DNA of 54,782 nucleotides from an uncultured Prevotella sp. (GTDB lineage: Bacteria; Bacteroidota; Bacteroidia; Bacteroidales; Bacteroidaceae), in assembly GCA_944321645.1 (NCBI GenBank), contig CALUMB010000008.1, forward strand, positions 1-54,782, given 5' to 3'. The notes beneath the pieces were generated by a model. The model saw only the letters and a program-made list of their open reading frames with translations, had not been told where the DNA came from and ran no database searches. This document shows, piece after piece, positions 8,086 to 17,040 of this stretch (position 1 is the first letter of the stretch; each line of letters starts with the position of its first letter). The translations under genes were made by a program, and so were the position numbers.

Positions 8086-8592
8086 ATGAATATGAAGCAC
8101 CCCATACTGTTATGCCTGTTAGCCGCAGCGCTTTCCGCCGCAGCCTCTTCGTGCGCAGCGGCGCGTGGAGGTGGAAGTGGCTCTGCGGCACGTGGCGGTG
8201 GCGACACCATTGCCGCTACAGCTACAGTCCAAGGCAGCCTGCGCATAAGGGTAGACATGGCCAAGACGATGCGTGGGAGCGTCATTCCAGTAGGCCCGGA
8301 GTTTTTCATCGAGCTGCGCGGCGACACCGTTTGCTCATACCTTCCGTACTTTGGGCGGGCATACTCCGCGTCGATTGGCGACCGCAGTGCGCTCGATTTC
8401 GAGGCGCGCCCGACCGATTTCTCGTCTGGCGGCACTCCCGGCGGCGGCAGGCGGATTGGGTTTAAGGTGCGCACAGTGGAAGACCTGTTCCGATTTAGCA
8501 TTGAAATCGATGCCGACGGGCGGGCATCCATATCGGTGCAGCCCCAGCGTCGCGACCGCATCAGCTTCAGCGGCGACGTGGTGGAGCGCTGA
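8086..8592 (+). CDS. DUF4251 domain lipoprotein
   Basis: The 168-residue protein has a signal sequence with a lipobox-like AASSC (Cys about residue 23) and a Gly/Ala/Ser-rich linker. The DUF4251 core has the typical FFIELRGDTVCSYLPYFGRAYSA segment. DUF4251 proteins are small Bacteroidetes lipoproteins of unknown function with a beta-rich core. ATG 8092 would give almost the same protein; 8086 is kept as the first ATG. It is driven by its own promoter and converges with the Rpn gene. A perfect 14-bp palindrome (8597-8610) fills the gap between the two stop codons. Confidence 0.85.
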   Translation: MNMKHPILLCLLAAALSAAASSCAAARGGGSGSAARGGGDTIAATATVQGSLRIRVDMAKTMRGSVIPVGPEFFIELRGDTVCSYLPYFGRAYSASIGDRSALDFEARPTDFSSGGTPGGGRRIGFKVRTVEDLFRFSIEIDADGRASISVQPQRRDRISFSGDVVER

Positions 8593-8613
8593 CATTCCGC
8601 CCATGGGCGGCCG

Positions 8614-9525
8614 TCAGGGGCAGGCTTGCTTGCCGAGCCGTTCTATCTCCTCCACGGCCAAGCCCGTGAGCCGGGCTATCTCTTCCGCCGAAACGCCCCT
8701 GCCGCGCATCATCCTTACCATCGAAGCCATGCCCTCTGTGCGGCCTTCCGCCCTTCCCTCGGCGCGGCCTTCGGCCTTGCCCTGCTCCAGACCCTCCAGC
8801 CGGGCGTTGCTGAGCACGTCGTTCTGTATCATGATGGCGTTGATGTGCTCGTCGTAGGCATGGCGTTCGGATGGCGACATATTGAAGTAGCGCAGCTTTT
8901 CGCGCGCTTCCGGCAGTCCGGGCGCAGTGTCCGTCTGGCTTATCTCGCCCGTCTTGAGGTATTTTATCCACTCTTCCAGCGGAGTCTTGGCCACGCTGTT
9001 GAACTCGTTGACCCTTATCAGGTAGTACTCTGGGAAGATTTCGCTCGGCATCTTGCGCAGTATGGCGTTCCGCTGGCGCGTGGTCACTTCGAGCGTGTCG
9101 TTCGTGTGGACGCCCGTGAACGTGTTCTGGCCGTGGTAAAGATAGTCCTTGCCTTTGCCGAGGTCGAAATATATGATGCTTATCGAGTAGACTTTCTTCA
9201 CCTCGCGGTAGCTGTCGCCCAGGGCGATGTGCTCCGTTATGGCCTTTGCCACGCCGTAGAGAATGCGCTCAAGGTAATAAATCTCGCGCGTGTTCTGCAC
9301 CTCGACGATGATAATCTCGCCCTTGGAGTTCCTTGCCTTCACGTCAACCCGGTTGAACTTGTCGTCCTCGTAGAGTTGGTTTCCCTCGCTTTCGAGAATC
9401 TCTACTATCGTTACCTTCTCGCCGAGCAGCACCGTCAGCAGCCCCTCGAGCACGCCGAAGTTGGCCTTGTCGCGCAGCATCCGCTTCATGGCCCAGTCAA
9501 ACCTGATGTATCTTTCCTTTTCCAT
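8614..9525 (-). CDS. Rpn family recombination-promoting nuclease (PD-(D/E)XK)
   Basis: The 303-residue product starts MEKERYIRFDWAMKRML, as expected for the Bacteroidetes branch of the Rpn/PDDEXK transposase-like family. It carries the nuclease core with FNRVDVKARNSKGEIIIVEVQ (Asp and Glu-x-Gln of the active site, about residues 58-77). Members are DNA endonucleases that promote RecA-independent recombination in E. coli; some act as toxins or phage-defence factors. The C-terminus holds the family's low-complexity stretch EGRAEGRAEGRTEG and a small helix-turn-helix-like end. ATG 9525 is chosen over an upstream ATG because the -7 promoter element lies between them. There is no transposon around it. 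Confidence 0.9.
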   Translation of the reverse strand: MEKERYIRFDWAMKRMLRDKANFGVLEGLLTVLLGEKVTIVEILESEGNQLYEDDKFNRVDVKARNSKGEIIIVEVQNTREIYYLERILYGVAKAITEHIALGDSYREVKKVYSISIIYFDLGKGKDYLYHGQNTFTGVHTNDTLEVTTRQRNAILRKMPSEIFPEYYLIRVNEFNSVAKTPLEEWIKYLKTGEISQTDTAPGLPEAREKLRYFNMSPSERHAYDEHINAIMIQNDVLSNARLEGLEQGKAEGRAEGRAEGRTEGMASMVRMMRGRGVSAEEIARLTGLAVEEIERLGKQACP

Positions 9526-9547
9526 GGCGCTTGTTTTTGTTCTTTTT

Positions 9548-9580
9548 GCAAATATAGCGTTTTTGCGCGACACGCCCAAA
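9548..9580 (-). promoter_or_regulatory. Promoter of the Rpn-family gene
   Basis: On the minus strand TTTG (9577-9580), 20 nt and TATATTTGC (9548-9556) match the consensus. The 5' leader is short, about 20 nt. Confidence 0.8.
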
Positions 9581-9590
9581 CGGTTTTATA

Positions 9591-9630
9591 CAAAAAGCGG
9601 CACGGGGCCTTTTGCGGGCGCCGTGCCGGT
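9591..9630 (-). terminator. Terminator of pnp
   Basis: On the minus strand CGGCACGG/CCGTGCCG arms (9598-9605 and 9621-9628) are followed by a T-run (9592-9596). It sits 30 nt beyond the pnp stop codon and just upstream of the Rpn promoter. Confidence 0.8.
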
Positions 9631-9656
9631 CTTTATTGGTTTTGTGGGTGGGGAAA

Positions 9657-11924
9657 TCAGTATCCCATCTTGTCGAGCGAGTCGTTGAAGTCGCGCGGCT
9701 CGTGGTCTTGCGGCCCGTTGTGGCGCGGGTGGCGCTCAGGGCGCGGGCGGCGTTCGCCGCGGCCCGGGCGTGCCGGACGCTCAACGTAGCCCTCGGGCTT
9801 CGGCACGAGCACGCGGTGGGAGAGCTTGTACTTGCCCGTCTTGGGGTCAATCTCCATGAGTTTCACCTTTATCTTGTCGCCCTCGTGTATGCCTGCCTCC
9901 TCGACGGTCTCAAGCCGCTTCCAGTCTATCTCGCTGATGTGCAGCAGTCCGTCCTTGCCGGGCAGTATCTCCACGAAGCAGCCGTAAGGCATCACCGAGC
10001 GCACGGTGCCTTCGTAAACCTCGCCCACCTCGGGTATTGCCACTATGGCGCGTATCTTGGCCAGTGCGCCGTCGATGCTCTCCTTGTTGGGCCCGCTTAT
10101 CTGAACCTTGCCCACTCCGTCGGTCTCGTCGATGGCGATGGTGGTGCCGGTCTCGTCCTGCATCTGCTGTATGATCTTTCCGCCCGGGCCGATTACGGCT
10201 CCGATGAACTCCTTCGGAATCTCTATCTGCACGATGCGCGGCACCTGCGGCTTCAGCTCGGGGCGCGGCTCGGCTATGGTGTCGGTCAGCTTGCCCAGTA
10301 TGTGCTCGCGCCCGGCCTTGGCCTGCATGAGCGCTTTCTCGAGTATCTCGAAGCTCAGGCCGTCGCACTTGATGTCCATCTGCGTGGCGGTGAGCCCGTC
10401 CTTGGTGCCGGTGGTCTTGAAGTCCATGTCGCCGAGGTGGTCCTCATCGCCGAGGATGTCGCTCAGCACGGCGTACTTGTCCTCGCCGGGGTTCTTGATC
10501 AGGCCCATGGCGATGCCGCTCACGGGCTTCTTCATCGGTACGCCTGCGTCCATCAGGGCGAGCGTGCCGGCGCATACGGTGGCCATCGACGACGAGCCGT
10601 TGCTCTCAAGTATCTGGCTCACGAGGCGCACCGTGTAGGGGAAGTCCTCGGGTATCTGGCCTTTCAGCGCGCGCCATGCCAGGTGGCCGTGGCCAATCTC
10701 GCGGCGGCCCACGCCGCGCTGCGCCTTGGCCTCGCCCGTGCAGAACGGCGGGAAGTTGTAGTGGAGCAGGAAGCGCATATAGCTCTTGTCCAGCACGTCG
10801 TCAACGAGCTTCTCGTCGAGCTTCGTGCCGAGCGTGCAGGTGGTGAGGCTCTGCGTCTCGCCGCGTGTGAAGATGGAGCTTCCGTGGGGCATGGGCAGCG
10901 GCCCTACCTCGCACCAGATGGGGCGTATCTCGTCGGTCTTGCGGCCGTCGAGGCGCACGCCCTCGTCGAGGATGCAGCGGCGCATGGCGTCGCGCATCAC
11001 GTCGTGGTAGTAGCGGTCCATCATGGCCTGCTTCTCCTCCATCTCGTCTTCGGAGAGGTCGGTGTGTGCGGCGGCGTAAGCCTCCTTGAAGTCGGCCAGT
11101 ATCTTGTCGAAGGCCTCCTCGCGGGCGTGCTTGTCGAGCGCCTGCTTGGTAACGTCGTAAGCCTTCTGGTAAAGCTCGTCGGCCATCTGCTTGCGCAAGT
11201 CCTCGTCGTTCACCTCGTGGTCGTACTCGCGCTTCACGTCCTTGCCAAGCTCCTTCGACAGCTCTGCCTGCAGCTCGCACATGGGCTTGATGGCGGCCAT
11301 GGCGGCCTTGAGAGCGCCGATCATGTCTTGCTCGGACACCTCCTTCATCTCGCCCTCCACCATCATGATGTTCTCGGCGGATGCGCCCACCATTATGTCC
11401 ATGTCGGCCTCGGCCATCTGCTGGAACGTAGGGTTGATGACATACTCGCCATTGATGCGGGCCACGCGCACCTCACTGATGGGGCACTCGAATGGTATAT
11501 CTGAGCAGGCCAGCGCGGTAGATGCGGCGAAGCCAGCGAGGGCATCGGGCTGGTCTACCCCGTCGGCCGAGAAGAGGATTATGTTAACGAACACCTCGGC
11601 ATGGTAGTTGGATGGGAAAAGCGGGCGGAGCACGCGGTCAACGAGGCGCGAGGTGAGGATCTCGTTGTCGCCCGGCTTGCCTTCGCGCTTGGTGAATCCG
11701 CCGGGGAAACGGCCTGCGGCGGCGTACTGCTCTCTGTAATCAACCTGCAAAGGCATGAAATCTGTTCCGGGAACTGCATCTTTTGCGGCACAAACGGTGG
11801 CCAGGAGCACGGTGTTGCCCATACGGACAACGCAGGAGCCGTCGCACTGTTTTGCCACTTTCCCGGTCTCGATGCTGATGGTGCGGCCATCAGGCAGCGA
11901 TACGGTCTTCGTAATTACGTTCAT
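9657..11924 (-). CDS. pnp: Polyribonucleotide nucleotidyltransferase (PNPase)
   Basis: The 755-residue enzyme degrades RNA 3' to 5' by phosphorolysis and is a cytoplasmic core component of RNA decay. The full family order is present: first RNase PH domain (about 10-145), helical domain, second RNase PH domain (about 330-560, with [16 protein letters not shown] and [16 protein letters not shown]), KH domain (about 570-640, [19 protein letters not shown]) and S1 domain (about 645-715, [26 protein letters not shown]). The tail after the S1 domain is rich in Arg, Pro and His, typical of Bacteroidetes PNPases. The length matches the family. It is a single-gene unit with its own promoter and terminator. 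Confidence 0.98.
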   Translation of the reverse strand: MNVITKTVSLPDGRTISIETGKVAKQCDGSCVVRMGNTVLLATVCAAKDAVPGTDFMPLQVDYREQYAAAGRFPGGFTKREGKPGDNEILTSRLVDRVLRPLFPSNYHAEVFVNIILFSADGVDQPDALAGFAASTALACSDIPFECPISEVRVARINGEYVINPTFQQMAEADMDIMVGASAENIMMVEGEMKEVSEQDMIGALKAAMAAIKPMCELQAELSKELGKDVKREYDHEVNDEDLRKQMADELYQKAYDVTKQALDKHAREEAFDKILADFKEAYAAAHTDLSEDEMEEKQAMMDRYYHDVMRDAMRRCILDEGVRLDGRKTDEIRPIWCEVGPLPMPHGSSIFTRGETQSLTTCTLGTKLDEKLVDDVLDKSYMRFLLHYNFPPFCTGEAKAQRGVGRREIGHGHLAWRALKGQIPEDFPYTVRLVSQILESNGSSSMATVCAGTLALMDAGVPMKKPVSGIAMGLIKNPGEDKYAVLSDILGDEDHLGDMDFKTTGTKDGLTATQMDIKCDGLSFEILEKALMQAKAGREHILGKLTDTIAEPRPELKPQVPRIVQIEIPKEFIGAVIGPGGKIIQQMQDETGTTIAIDETDGVGKVQISGPNKESIDGALAKIRAIVAIPEVGEVYEGTVRSVMPYGCFVEILPGKDGLLHISEIDWKRLETVEEAGIHEGDKIKVKLMEIDPKTGKYKLSHRVLVPKPEGYVERPARPGRGERRPRPERHPRHNGPQDHEPRDFNDSLDKMGY

Positions 11925-11967
11925 CTAAAAATAAAACTTTATTGTTTCGTTACATCAAAAAATCTCC

Positions 11968-12000
11968 GCAAAGTTAAATAAAATATGTGTAACGCTGCAA
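11968..12000 (-). promoter_or_regulatory. Promoter of pnp
   Basis: On the minus strand TTG (11998-12000), 21 nt and TAACTTTGC (11968-11976) precede the pnp start by about 44 nt. Confidence 0.8.
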
Positions 12001-12206
12001 CATTCCCGCGTTTATTTACGGTTTATTAGGAAAACGGCGCGGGCGGCGAAATTCTCCGGCTGCAATGCCGCCACCATGGGCGGAACGTTAATCAATGATG
12101 AAAGCCATGCGCGGCGTGCAAGCATTGCGCCTCGGGTGTTTTATTATGGGTGAGTACTCACAAAAGGAAACAAAAAGTCAAACCAAAACAAATTAAGGAA
12201 ATAAGC

Positions 12207-12809
12207 ATGAATACGATATTTGATTTAAGGAAGTGCATCTATGGTTTTATGGTGGCGGCAGCGTGCGGCGCGTCGGCGACGCTTGTGTCTTGCGACGACG
12301 ACGGCGACGGCCAGGGCGGTTGGCGGCTCACCGCCGGCGAGGCCGTGGGCAGCTATCCCGGCGGCATCATGTCGGTAGGCGGCCGCGACACCACTGTTGA
12401 CGTGGCCGTGGGCACCGACTCGCTGCGCATAGCCTCGCTGCCTGTAGACTCCGTGGTGGCCGCCGCTGTGGGTGCCGAACGTTTAGGCGAGGCCATGGCT
12501 TCGGTTGACAGCGTGCCATACGCTTCGGCCTATGTCGCTTCGGTCTTGGGGGAAAGCTCCGTGCGGCTTGGGCTTGAGGCCGACTCGCTCTGCTTCGACG
12601 TGACTGTTGGCGGGCAGCGGCGGCGCGTGGCGATGCTCTTTTCCGAGGGGGCATCGGCGCGGTATGTGGCGGCAGACTCCACCCTCTCGCTAAGCATGGA
12701 GGTGGGTGCCGTCACGCTCGACGGCGACACCGTGGAGGGCTTCTCGCCCATTGCCTACGAGCTTTCGCCCGTGAAGAAGCGGCAAGGCGGCAGCGCAGCC
12801 ACAGAGTGA
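12207..12809 (+). CDS. Putative lipoprotein, DUF4840-like
   Basis: The 200-residue product has a hydrophobic signal sequence ending in a lipobox-like LVSC (Cys about residue 29), then an acidic DDDGDG stretch. The mature part is beta-rich and full of VDS, DSL and GDT turns, and resembles DUF4840 lipoproteins of Bacteroidetes, though I am not certain of the family. Function unknown. ATG 12207 is preferred over an in-frame ATG at 12150, because the extra N-terminus is Lys/Gln-rich and would bury the signal sequence. No clear -7 element is visible in the 280 bp shared with divergent pnp. Confidence 0.65.
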   Translation: MNTIFDLRKCIYGFMVAAACGASATLVSCDDDGDGQGGWRLTAGEAVGSYPGGIMSVGGRDTTVDVAVGTDSLRIASLPVDSVVAAAVGAERLGEAMASVDSVPYASAYVASVLGESSVRLGLEADSLCFDVTVGGQRRRVAMLFSEGASARYVAADSTLSLSMEVGAVTLDGDTVEGFSPIAYELSPVKKRQGGSAATE

Positions 12810-12826
12810 GCCACCATTCGGCGCGA

Positions 12827-12868
12827 AAGGGCGGCACGCCGGCATCGGCCGGCCTGCCGCCCTTTTTT
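12827..12868 (+). terminator. Strong intrinsic terminator
   Basis: AAGGGCGGCA (12827-12836) pairs perfectly with 12855-12864, with an inner GCCGGC/GCCGGC pair, followed by TTTTTT. It ends the lipoprotein transcript 17 nt after the stop codon. Confidence 0.9.
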
Positions 12869-12898
12869 ATGACGCAGCCTTGCCGCTGTGCCATCTCC

Positions 12899-14500
12899 TT
12901 ATTTCACCCCGGCCAGCTTTTCGGCGGCGGCCACGAGGCTCTTGTCTTCCTTCTTCCAGAGCTTTTCCTTCTCCTCGTATTTTTCCTTGAAGTTGGAGAG
13001 GGCCGCCCTCTTTGTCGCCGAGATGAGCGACTCTTGCCTTGTGATGAAGGTGGTGCTTCCGAAAGTGTTGGTGCTTGAACCGGTGATTGCCCGTTTCGAG
13101 TATTCCTTCTCCCAAGCCTTCCTGTCTTTCTCTACTTTTTCCTGTTGCGCCGTGAGCGCGTCCATGCCGGCGAGCGCGGTCTGGGCGGCCTGTAGGGTGG
13201 TGGAGGCCTTCTTGGCGAAGGTGGCGTCGGCGGCGAGGTAGTCGTTCAGCATCTTGTCGGCGGCGGTCAGCAGTGCCTTGGCCGTTTCAAGGTTGGCGTT
13301 GTCGAGCCACGGCATGCTGTAGGTCTCCAAGTACTTCTTCTCGCCCGCGAGCATGGCCACGTACTTCGCCTGCGCCACCATGGCGTTGGCCCGCTCGTAT
13401 AGGGCAAGCCCGGCTATGTACTTTGCGCGGGGCGTGGCCGTGCCGTTGGCCGCATACCACTCTATGGCTCCGGTGTAGTCGCCGGAGTCGAACAGCCGCT
13501 CGCCCTCGTCGGCCCATTGGGCGGCGTAGCTTGCCGCTGGGTCGTAAAGCTCCACGGGGCTGCACTCGCTGCGCTTTATGAGCCAGCGGCCCTTCGAGCG
13601 GCCAACCTCGAGGAAGTTGCACGGCACCTGCTGGCTCGCGTCGGCCAGGTGGACGGCGCCCATGCGCGTCGCGCCGCCTGTGCGCTTGGTGTAGTAGCAC
13701 ACCGAGTCGAACAGCACTATCTGCCTCGCCCCTTCTACTATTGCCCTGCCGTCGGCGGTGAACAGGGCGGCATCAGTGCTGTCGCCGTCGGCCTCCAGGT
13801 GATAGCCCACCTTGCGCCCGGCCAGGCCGTATGGCACTTCGTGGGCGCCAACCACGATGTAGCCCGCCAGCGGCGACGGGTACACCGAGTTGCAGCCGCC
13901 CGACTTCGCGCCGTCCAAGGAGTAGAACGCCGTGTTCGAGGGCGATTTGCACAGCTTAAGACACTTTTCACCTATCTTGTCGAGCTTGCCCGATTTAGCC
14001 AATTTCTCCATCTTGGCTATGTCGTTTTTTACTATGCCCTCAAAGAATGAATAGGAATCGCCTTGAGATTTTAATTGTGTGATAAGGTTTTCGTATGCTG
14101 CAACGAAGCACGGCTTGGTAGCCCCGTGCCACAGCGGCACTGCCTTCTGCCCTTCCAGGGTGGACAAGGCGAGCGCGACGCGCCCCTCGCCGCCGGCCGG
14201 CATATAGCTTATGGAGGAGTACTCTATCGGCACCACCACCTTGCCCGTGCTGTCGGCTATGCCGAAAACGTGTGGTACAGTGGTTGGCTGTGGCTGTTCC
14301 AACGCGAAGTACCACATCCCGTCTTTTTCCACCTGCACGCTTACTTTGGCGCCGTGTTCTTTCATCAGCTTCTCGATGGTGGCGGCGTGTTTCGCCTCGA
14401 GCTGCTTCGCGTCTTGTCCGCAGGCTGTGGCGGGCGCGAGCGTGGCCGCCGCCATCATTGCCGCTGCGGCAATGGCCTTGCTTACTGTCTTTGTCTGCAT
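12899..14500 (-). CDS. Secreted protein with WG-like repeat and TPR-like segment, unknown function
   Basis: The 533-residue protein has a clear signal peptide (about 28 residues, ending near TACGQ). Residues around 75-95 (STGKVVVPIEYSSISYMP) resemble a WG beta repeat. A segment near 330-380 (ADEGERLFDSGDYTGAIEWYAANG and AKYIAGLALYERANAMVAQ) resembles a TPR hairpin. The C-terminal 150 residues are Lys/Glu/Ala-rich and predicted helical or coiled-coil. Several cysteines are present. I recognise no enzyme motif. ATG 14500 is used because an in-frame ATG 36 nt upstream would place charged residues before the signal peptide. Its promoter carries the G-run box shared with two other envelope genes. 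Confidence 0.7.
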   Translation of the reverse strand: MQTKTVSKAIAAAAMMAAATLAPATACGQDAKQLEAKHAATIEKLMKEHGAKVSVQVEKDGMWYFALEQPQPTTVPHVFGIADSTGKVVVPIEYSSISYMPAGGEGRVALALSTLEGQKAVPLWHGATKPCFVAAYENLITQLKSQGDSYSFFEGIVKNDIAKMEKLAKSGKLDKIGEKCLKLCKSPSNTAFYSLDGAKSGGCNSVYPSPLAGYIVVGAHEVPYGLAGRKVGYHLEADGDSTDAALFTADGRAIVEGARQIVLFDSVCYYTKRTGGATRMGAVHLADASQQVPCNFLEVGRSKGRWLIKRSECSPVELYDPAASYAAQWADEGERLFDSGDYTGAIEWYAANGTATPRAKYIAGLALYERANAMVAQAKYVAMLAGEKKYLETYSMPWLDNANLETAKALLTAADKMLNDYLAADATFAKKASTTLQAAQTALAGMDALTAQQEKVEKDRKAWEKEYSKRAITGSSTNTFGSTTFITRQESLISATKRAALSNFKEKYEEKEKLWKKEDKSLVAAAEKLAGVK

Positions 14501-14612
14501 AATGTCTGTATGTTTAGTTAGAATTACCGTTGCCATGTTTTAGTTAGCCTGTGTGGCCGTGGTTTGGGCCGTTTGCGCCGTGGCGCATGGCGAGTCTGTA
14601 TATTAAAACAGT

Positions 14613-14666
14613 GCAAAAGTAATGAAAAGCGGCTAAATGCGCTACCCCCCCGTTAAATGTTGTTAA
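14613..14666 (-). promoter_or_regulatory. Box-type promoter, copy 1
   Basis: A -7 element TACTTTTGC (14613-14621, minus) has no TTG at the -33 position. Instead, 22 nt upstream lies a box (14644-14666) read on the minus strand as TTAACAACATTTAACG plus a run of seven G and a T. The same arrangement occurs before the genes at 18204 and 22308. Confidence 0.7.
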
Positions 14667-14716
14667 GAAGCCCCTTCCCGACAGCCTTTCCCTGGCTCTC
14701 TCTCCGTGGGGAGGGA

Positions 14717-14844
14717 GAAGCCCCACCCTAACCCTCCCCGGTGGGGAGGGAACTGTGTCGCGGCCTATTCCACGTGCTTGTGTTTCATCCGCGCCGTTCT
14801 CCCTCCCCATGGGGGAGGGCCGGGGAGGGGCTGCCGGGGCTTCC
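14717..14844. repeat. GC-rich inverted repeat pair with CCCTCCCC/GGGGAGGG palindromes
   Basis: Two inverted copies of one element, roughly 14717-14751 and 14800-14844, each carry a palindrome built of CCCTCCCC and GGGGAGGG (14732-14750 and 14801-14819) and an outer GAAGCCCC. The pair can form a large hairpin. It looks like a REP or MITE-type intergenic repeat. Confidence 0.7.
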
Positions 14845-14912
14845 TTTTTTAACACTCGTGGAACACTCGAAATAGCGAGCGTGGAACATTCGCGGCGCGA
14901 AATATTTTGGCG

Positions 14913-15021
14913 AAACGGCGGGGCGGTCGGGCAAAACGTGCCGTTTCGGGTTGCCAAACGGTACGTTTCAGGATGCGAAACAGGCCGTTTTAGAGTGCGA
15001 AACGGCCTGTTTTGCAGGCTG
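14913..15021. repeat. 22-bp tandem array B
   Basis: Units start at 14934, 14956, 14978 and 15000, each exactly 22 bp, preceded by a degenerate 21-bp unit at 14913. Cores include AAACGTGCCGTTT, AAACGGTACGTTT, AAACAGGCCGTTT and AAACGGCCTGTTT. The array lies in a 950-bp gap between two minus-strand genes. Confidence 0.88.
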
Positions 15022-15263
15022 GTTTTTTACTGGAAGCGAAATATCTTGTACTGTTTGGGATGTTTCCAGAGGGTTGGCCGTTGCAAACTTTTGCATGAAT
15101 GGGCGTTAAGTTGCTGCCCGACAGCTACTTGCGATATACCGCCCGTTTTCGCGATATTTGCGGCCGGGCGGGCTTTTGGCTGCAAATATGCGATTCTCGC
15201 GAGGCTTGGCGGGCGGAAATTTAACCGTGCTTAAAATACTTTAAAAGGACAAAAAGGCCGATT

Positions 15264-15401
15264 AAAGGTAAAAAGGTAAAAGGGTAAAATGGTAAAAAAG
15301 CTGCGCATGGAAAAGTAAAAAGGTAAAAAAGCTGCGCACATAGGCAGCGGATAATGTATGGAACCAAAGCCAATGTCTGAACTCCTGTCTCCCGTCTCCT
15401 G
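15264..15401. repeat. GTAAAAAGG strings with GCTGCGCA modules and a 27-nt dispersed repeat
   Basis: GTAAAAAGG/GTAAAAAGC strings (15266-15330) alternate with GCTGCGCA and end in GGCAGCGGATAATG (15342-15355). Positions 15375-15401 are an exact reverse complement of 44730-44756 (27 nt, rich in GGAGACGGGAGA). Confidence 0.75.
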
Positions 15402-15414
15402 AAAATAGTAAAAA

Positions 15415-15458
15415 GGTAAAAAGGGGGCTGCGCTGAAGGATGGCGCAGCCCCTTTTTA
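15415..15458 (-). terminator. Terminator of the secreted-protein operon
   Basis: GGGGCTGCGC (15424-15433) pairs with 15443-15452 around a 9-nt loop. On the minus strand it is followed by T-rich sequence (complement of 15415-15423). The stop codon of the gene is inside the GTAAAAAGG repeat that flanks the stem. Confidence 0.88.
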
Positions 15459-16415
15459 CCTTTTTACCCTTTCAAAGCTTAGCCCGTCGTTCACGTAGCA
15501 GTCGCCCATGCCCTCGTCCTTAACCATACGGGTGCCGCTCACGGTCACCTTGCCCGTCGCGGGGTCGAGCGTGAGCACCGAGGAGTAGGTGTTGCCGTCG
15601 CGCCCGCCGAGGTAGGTCACGGTGGCGGTGTTGCCGTTGGCCTCCCATGCGGTTATGGGGCAGTCGTCCACTTTCTGCCCGTAGGCCACGTAGATGGTGC
15701 CGTAGCACTTCATCTCGTTGCCCATGGCGTCCATGCCGTCGATGCTCTTGCCGTAGAAGTCGAGCGTGAGCTTGCCCTCAACGCCGTTGCCCCGGAGCGT
15801 CCACACGCCCTTGAAAGGGCCGCTCTTGGCCTTGCCTGCCGTCGGCATGGGCGGCACTACCACGTTCCTCAGCTCAATGTAGCGGTCTTGGTAGCCGCCG
15901 GTGGGCGTGTGCTGCTGCGTGCGCATCTGGCAGAGGCTGAGCTTCGTGCCGCCGCGCGGCATGTCGAACAGGGCGAACGTCACCTTGACAGGCACGCCCG
16001 GCTCGAAGTCGAAGTCGCCGTTGCCCAGCGATGTGATGTTTCCGCCCACGTAGCTGCGTGCCTGGAGCTGCGTGCCGTCGGCGCCCACCACCTTCATCTT
16101 GTCGAAGTAGTAGACGCGTTCGGCCTTCTCCCCGTTGTAGGTGAGCATCATGTCCACGCCGCAGAACTCCTTGTACCACGTCACTCCCTTGTACTCCAGG
16201 GTGAAGTCCTTGAGGTTGCAGGCCACCTTTGTGCCGTCGGCGGCAGTCTGCTGCCCCGTGGAGGCAGTCTCGGAGCCGGTGTCGAGCACCTTGTCCACCG
16301 CCTTTTCCACTTTGTCGAGGGCCTGGCCCAGCTTCTTGAAGAACTGCGCCTCAGCCTGCTGCGGCGCGGAGGCGAGCGCGAGGGCCGCCAGTGCGGCTGT
16401 CAATGCGTGTTTCAT
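15456..16415 (-). CDS. Secreted protein of unknown function
   Basis: The 319-residue protein has a signal peptide (about 23 residues, ending AEA) and an amphipathic stretch FFKKLGQALDKVEKAVDKVLD. The body is mostly beta-strand, with cysteines at about 66, 85, 165, 243 and 257. I recognise no catalytic motif; the last third, with GVWTLRGNGVEGKLTLDFYG, could be a lipocalin-like or beta-sandwich domain. The final residues VKR and the stop codon are written by the GTAAAAAGG repeat. It lies 24 nt after the lipoprotein gene at 16440 and probably belongs to the same transcript. Confidence 0.65.
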   Translation of the reverse strand: MKHALTAALAALALASAPQQAEAQFFKKLGQALDKVEKAVDKVLDTGSETASTGQQTAADGTKVACNLKDFTLEYKGVTWYKEFCGVDMMLTYNGEKAERVYYFDKMKVVGADGTQLQARSYVGGNITSLGNGDFDFEPGVPVKVTFALFDMPRGGTKLSLCQMRTQQHTPTGGYQDRYIELRNVVVPPMPTAGKAKSGPFKGVWTLRGNGVEGKLTLDFYGKSIDGMDAMGNEMKCYGTIYVAYGQKVDDCPITAWEANGNTATVTYLGGRDGNTYSSVLTLDPATGKVTVSGTRMVKDEGMGDCYVNDGLSFERVKR

Positions 16416-16439
16416 GTCGTCAGTGTTTTTAGTTTGTTG

Positions 16440-16940
16440 TCATCGCCCGGGGCCCACGAGGTCCACCTTCCACTCGCCGCCCTCGGTCTCGAGCAGCACG
16501 CGGAGGTTGTAGCCCGAGGGCTTGCTCTTGTACGAATACTGCTTGTTCTGCGCCCCGAGGCTTTCTTCGCCCCGGCAGGTGTAGGTGGAGTTGGCCAGCG
16601 TCTCGCGCAGTTCGGCCAGCGAGCGGGCGTATGACTTGTCGGCTTTCAGCTGCTCTTCGGTGGCCAGTTCCTCCCTGAGCTTGCGCGCGCCGGCCTCGGT
16701 CATGTGCGGCAGCAGCTTTTCGCGCTCGCCCGTGCGGTAGCACTCCACGGCGAAGTCGGCCAGCTCCTGCGGCGTGGCAAACTGCTCGGCGGCAGCCTCT
16801 TCGGCCCCGGCCTCCTGTTGCTGTGTAGGCTCTACGGCGGTAGAGTCGGCGGGTGCGCCGTCTTGCTTTGCCCCCTTCTGCCCGCAGGCGGCGAGCATGG
16901 CGGCCATGAGGCAGGCCGCGAGCCATGCTTTCTTTCTCAT
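16440..16940 (-). CDS. Small lipoprotein, DUF4878/NTF2-like
   Basis: The 166-residue product has a lipoprotein signal with lipobox LAAC (Cys19) and an Ala/Glu/Gln-rich linker (about 25-55). A compact domain follows that starts FATPQELADFAVECYRTGEREKLLPHM and ends EGGEWKVDLVG. This pattern, a helix-rich start and a C-terminal strand describing a cone-like fold, resembles DUF4878 and other NTF2-like lipoproteins. No active site is evident. It sits between the LRR protein gene (100 nt upstream) and a secreted protein (24 nt downstream). Confidence 0.6.
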   Translation of the reverse strand: MRKKAWLAACLMAAMLAACGQKGAKQDGAPADSTAVEPTQQQEAGAEEAAAEQFATPQELADFAVECYRTGEREKLLPHMTEAGARKLREELATEEQLKADKSYARSLAELRETLANSTYTCRGEESLGAQNKQYSYKSKPSGYNLRVLLETEGGEWKVDLVGPGR

Positions 16941-17040
16941 AATGGTGGTGTTTGTTGATGTTTGTTGCGGGCAGGCTTGATGGTCGCGGCGGCCCGACGC
17001 ACTGCCCGCACTGTGTGCGCCGTGGCCGCCGTAGGGTGTC

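Noticed and set aside
8614-9525. Rpn gene as part of an insertion sequence
   Set aside because: No terminal inverted repeats, no target duplication and a normal host promoter. The family is usually chromosomal and not a working transposase.
9612-11504. A 630-codon plus-strand open frame opposite pnp
   Set aside because: Antisense to pnp, with composition of a GC-rich shadow frame and no recognisable domain.
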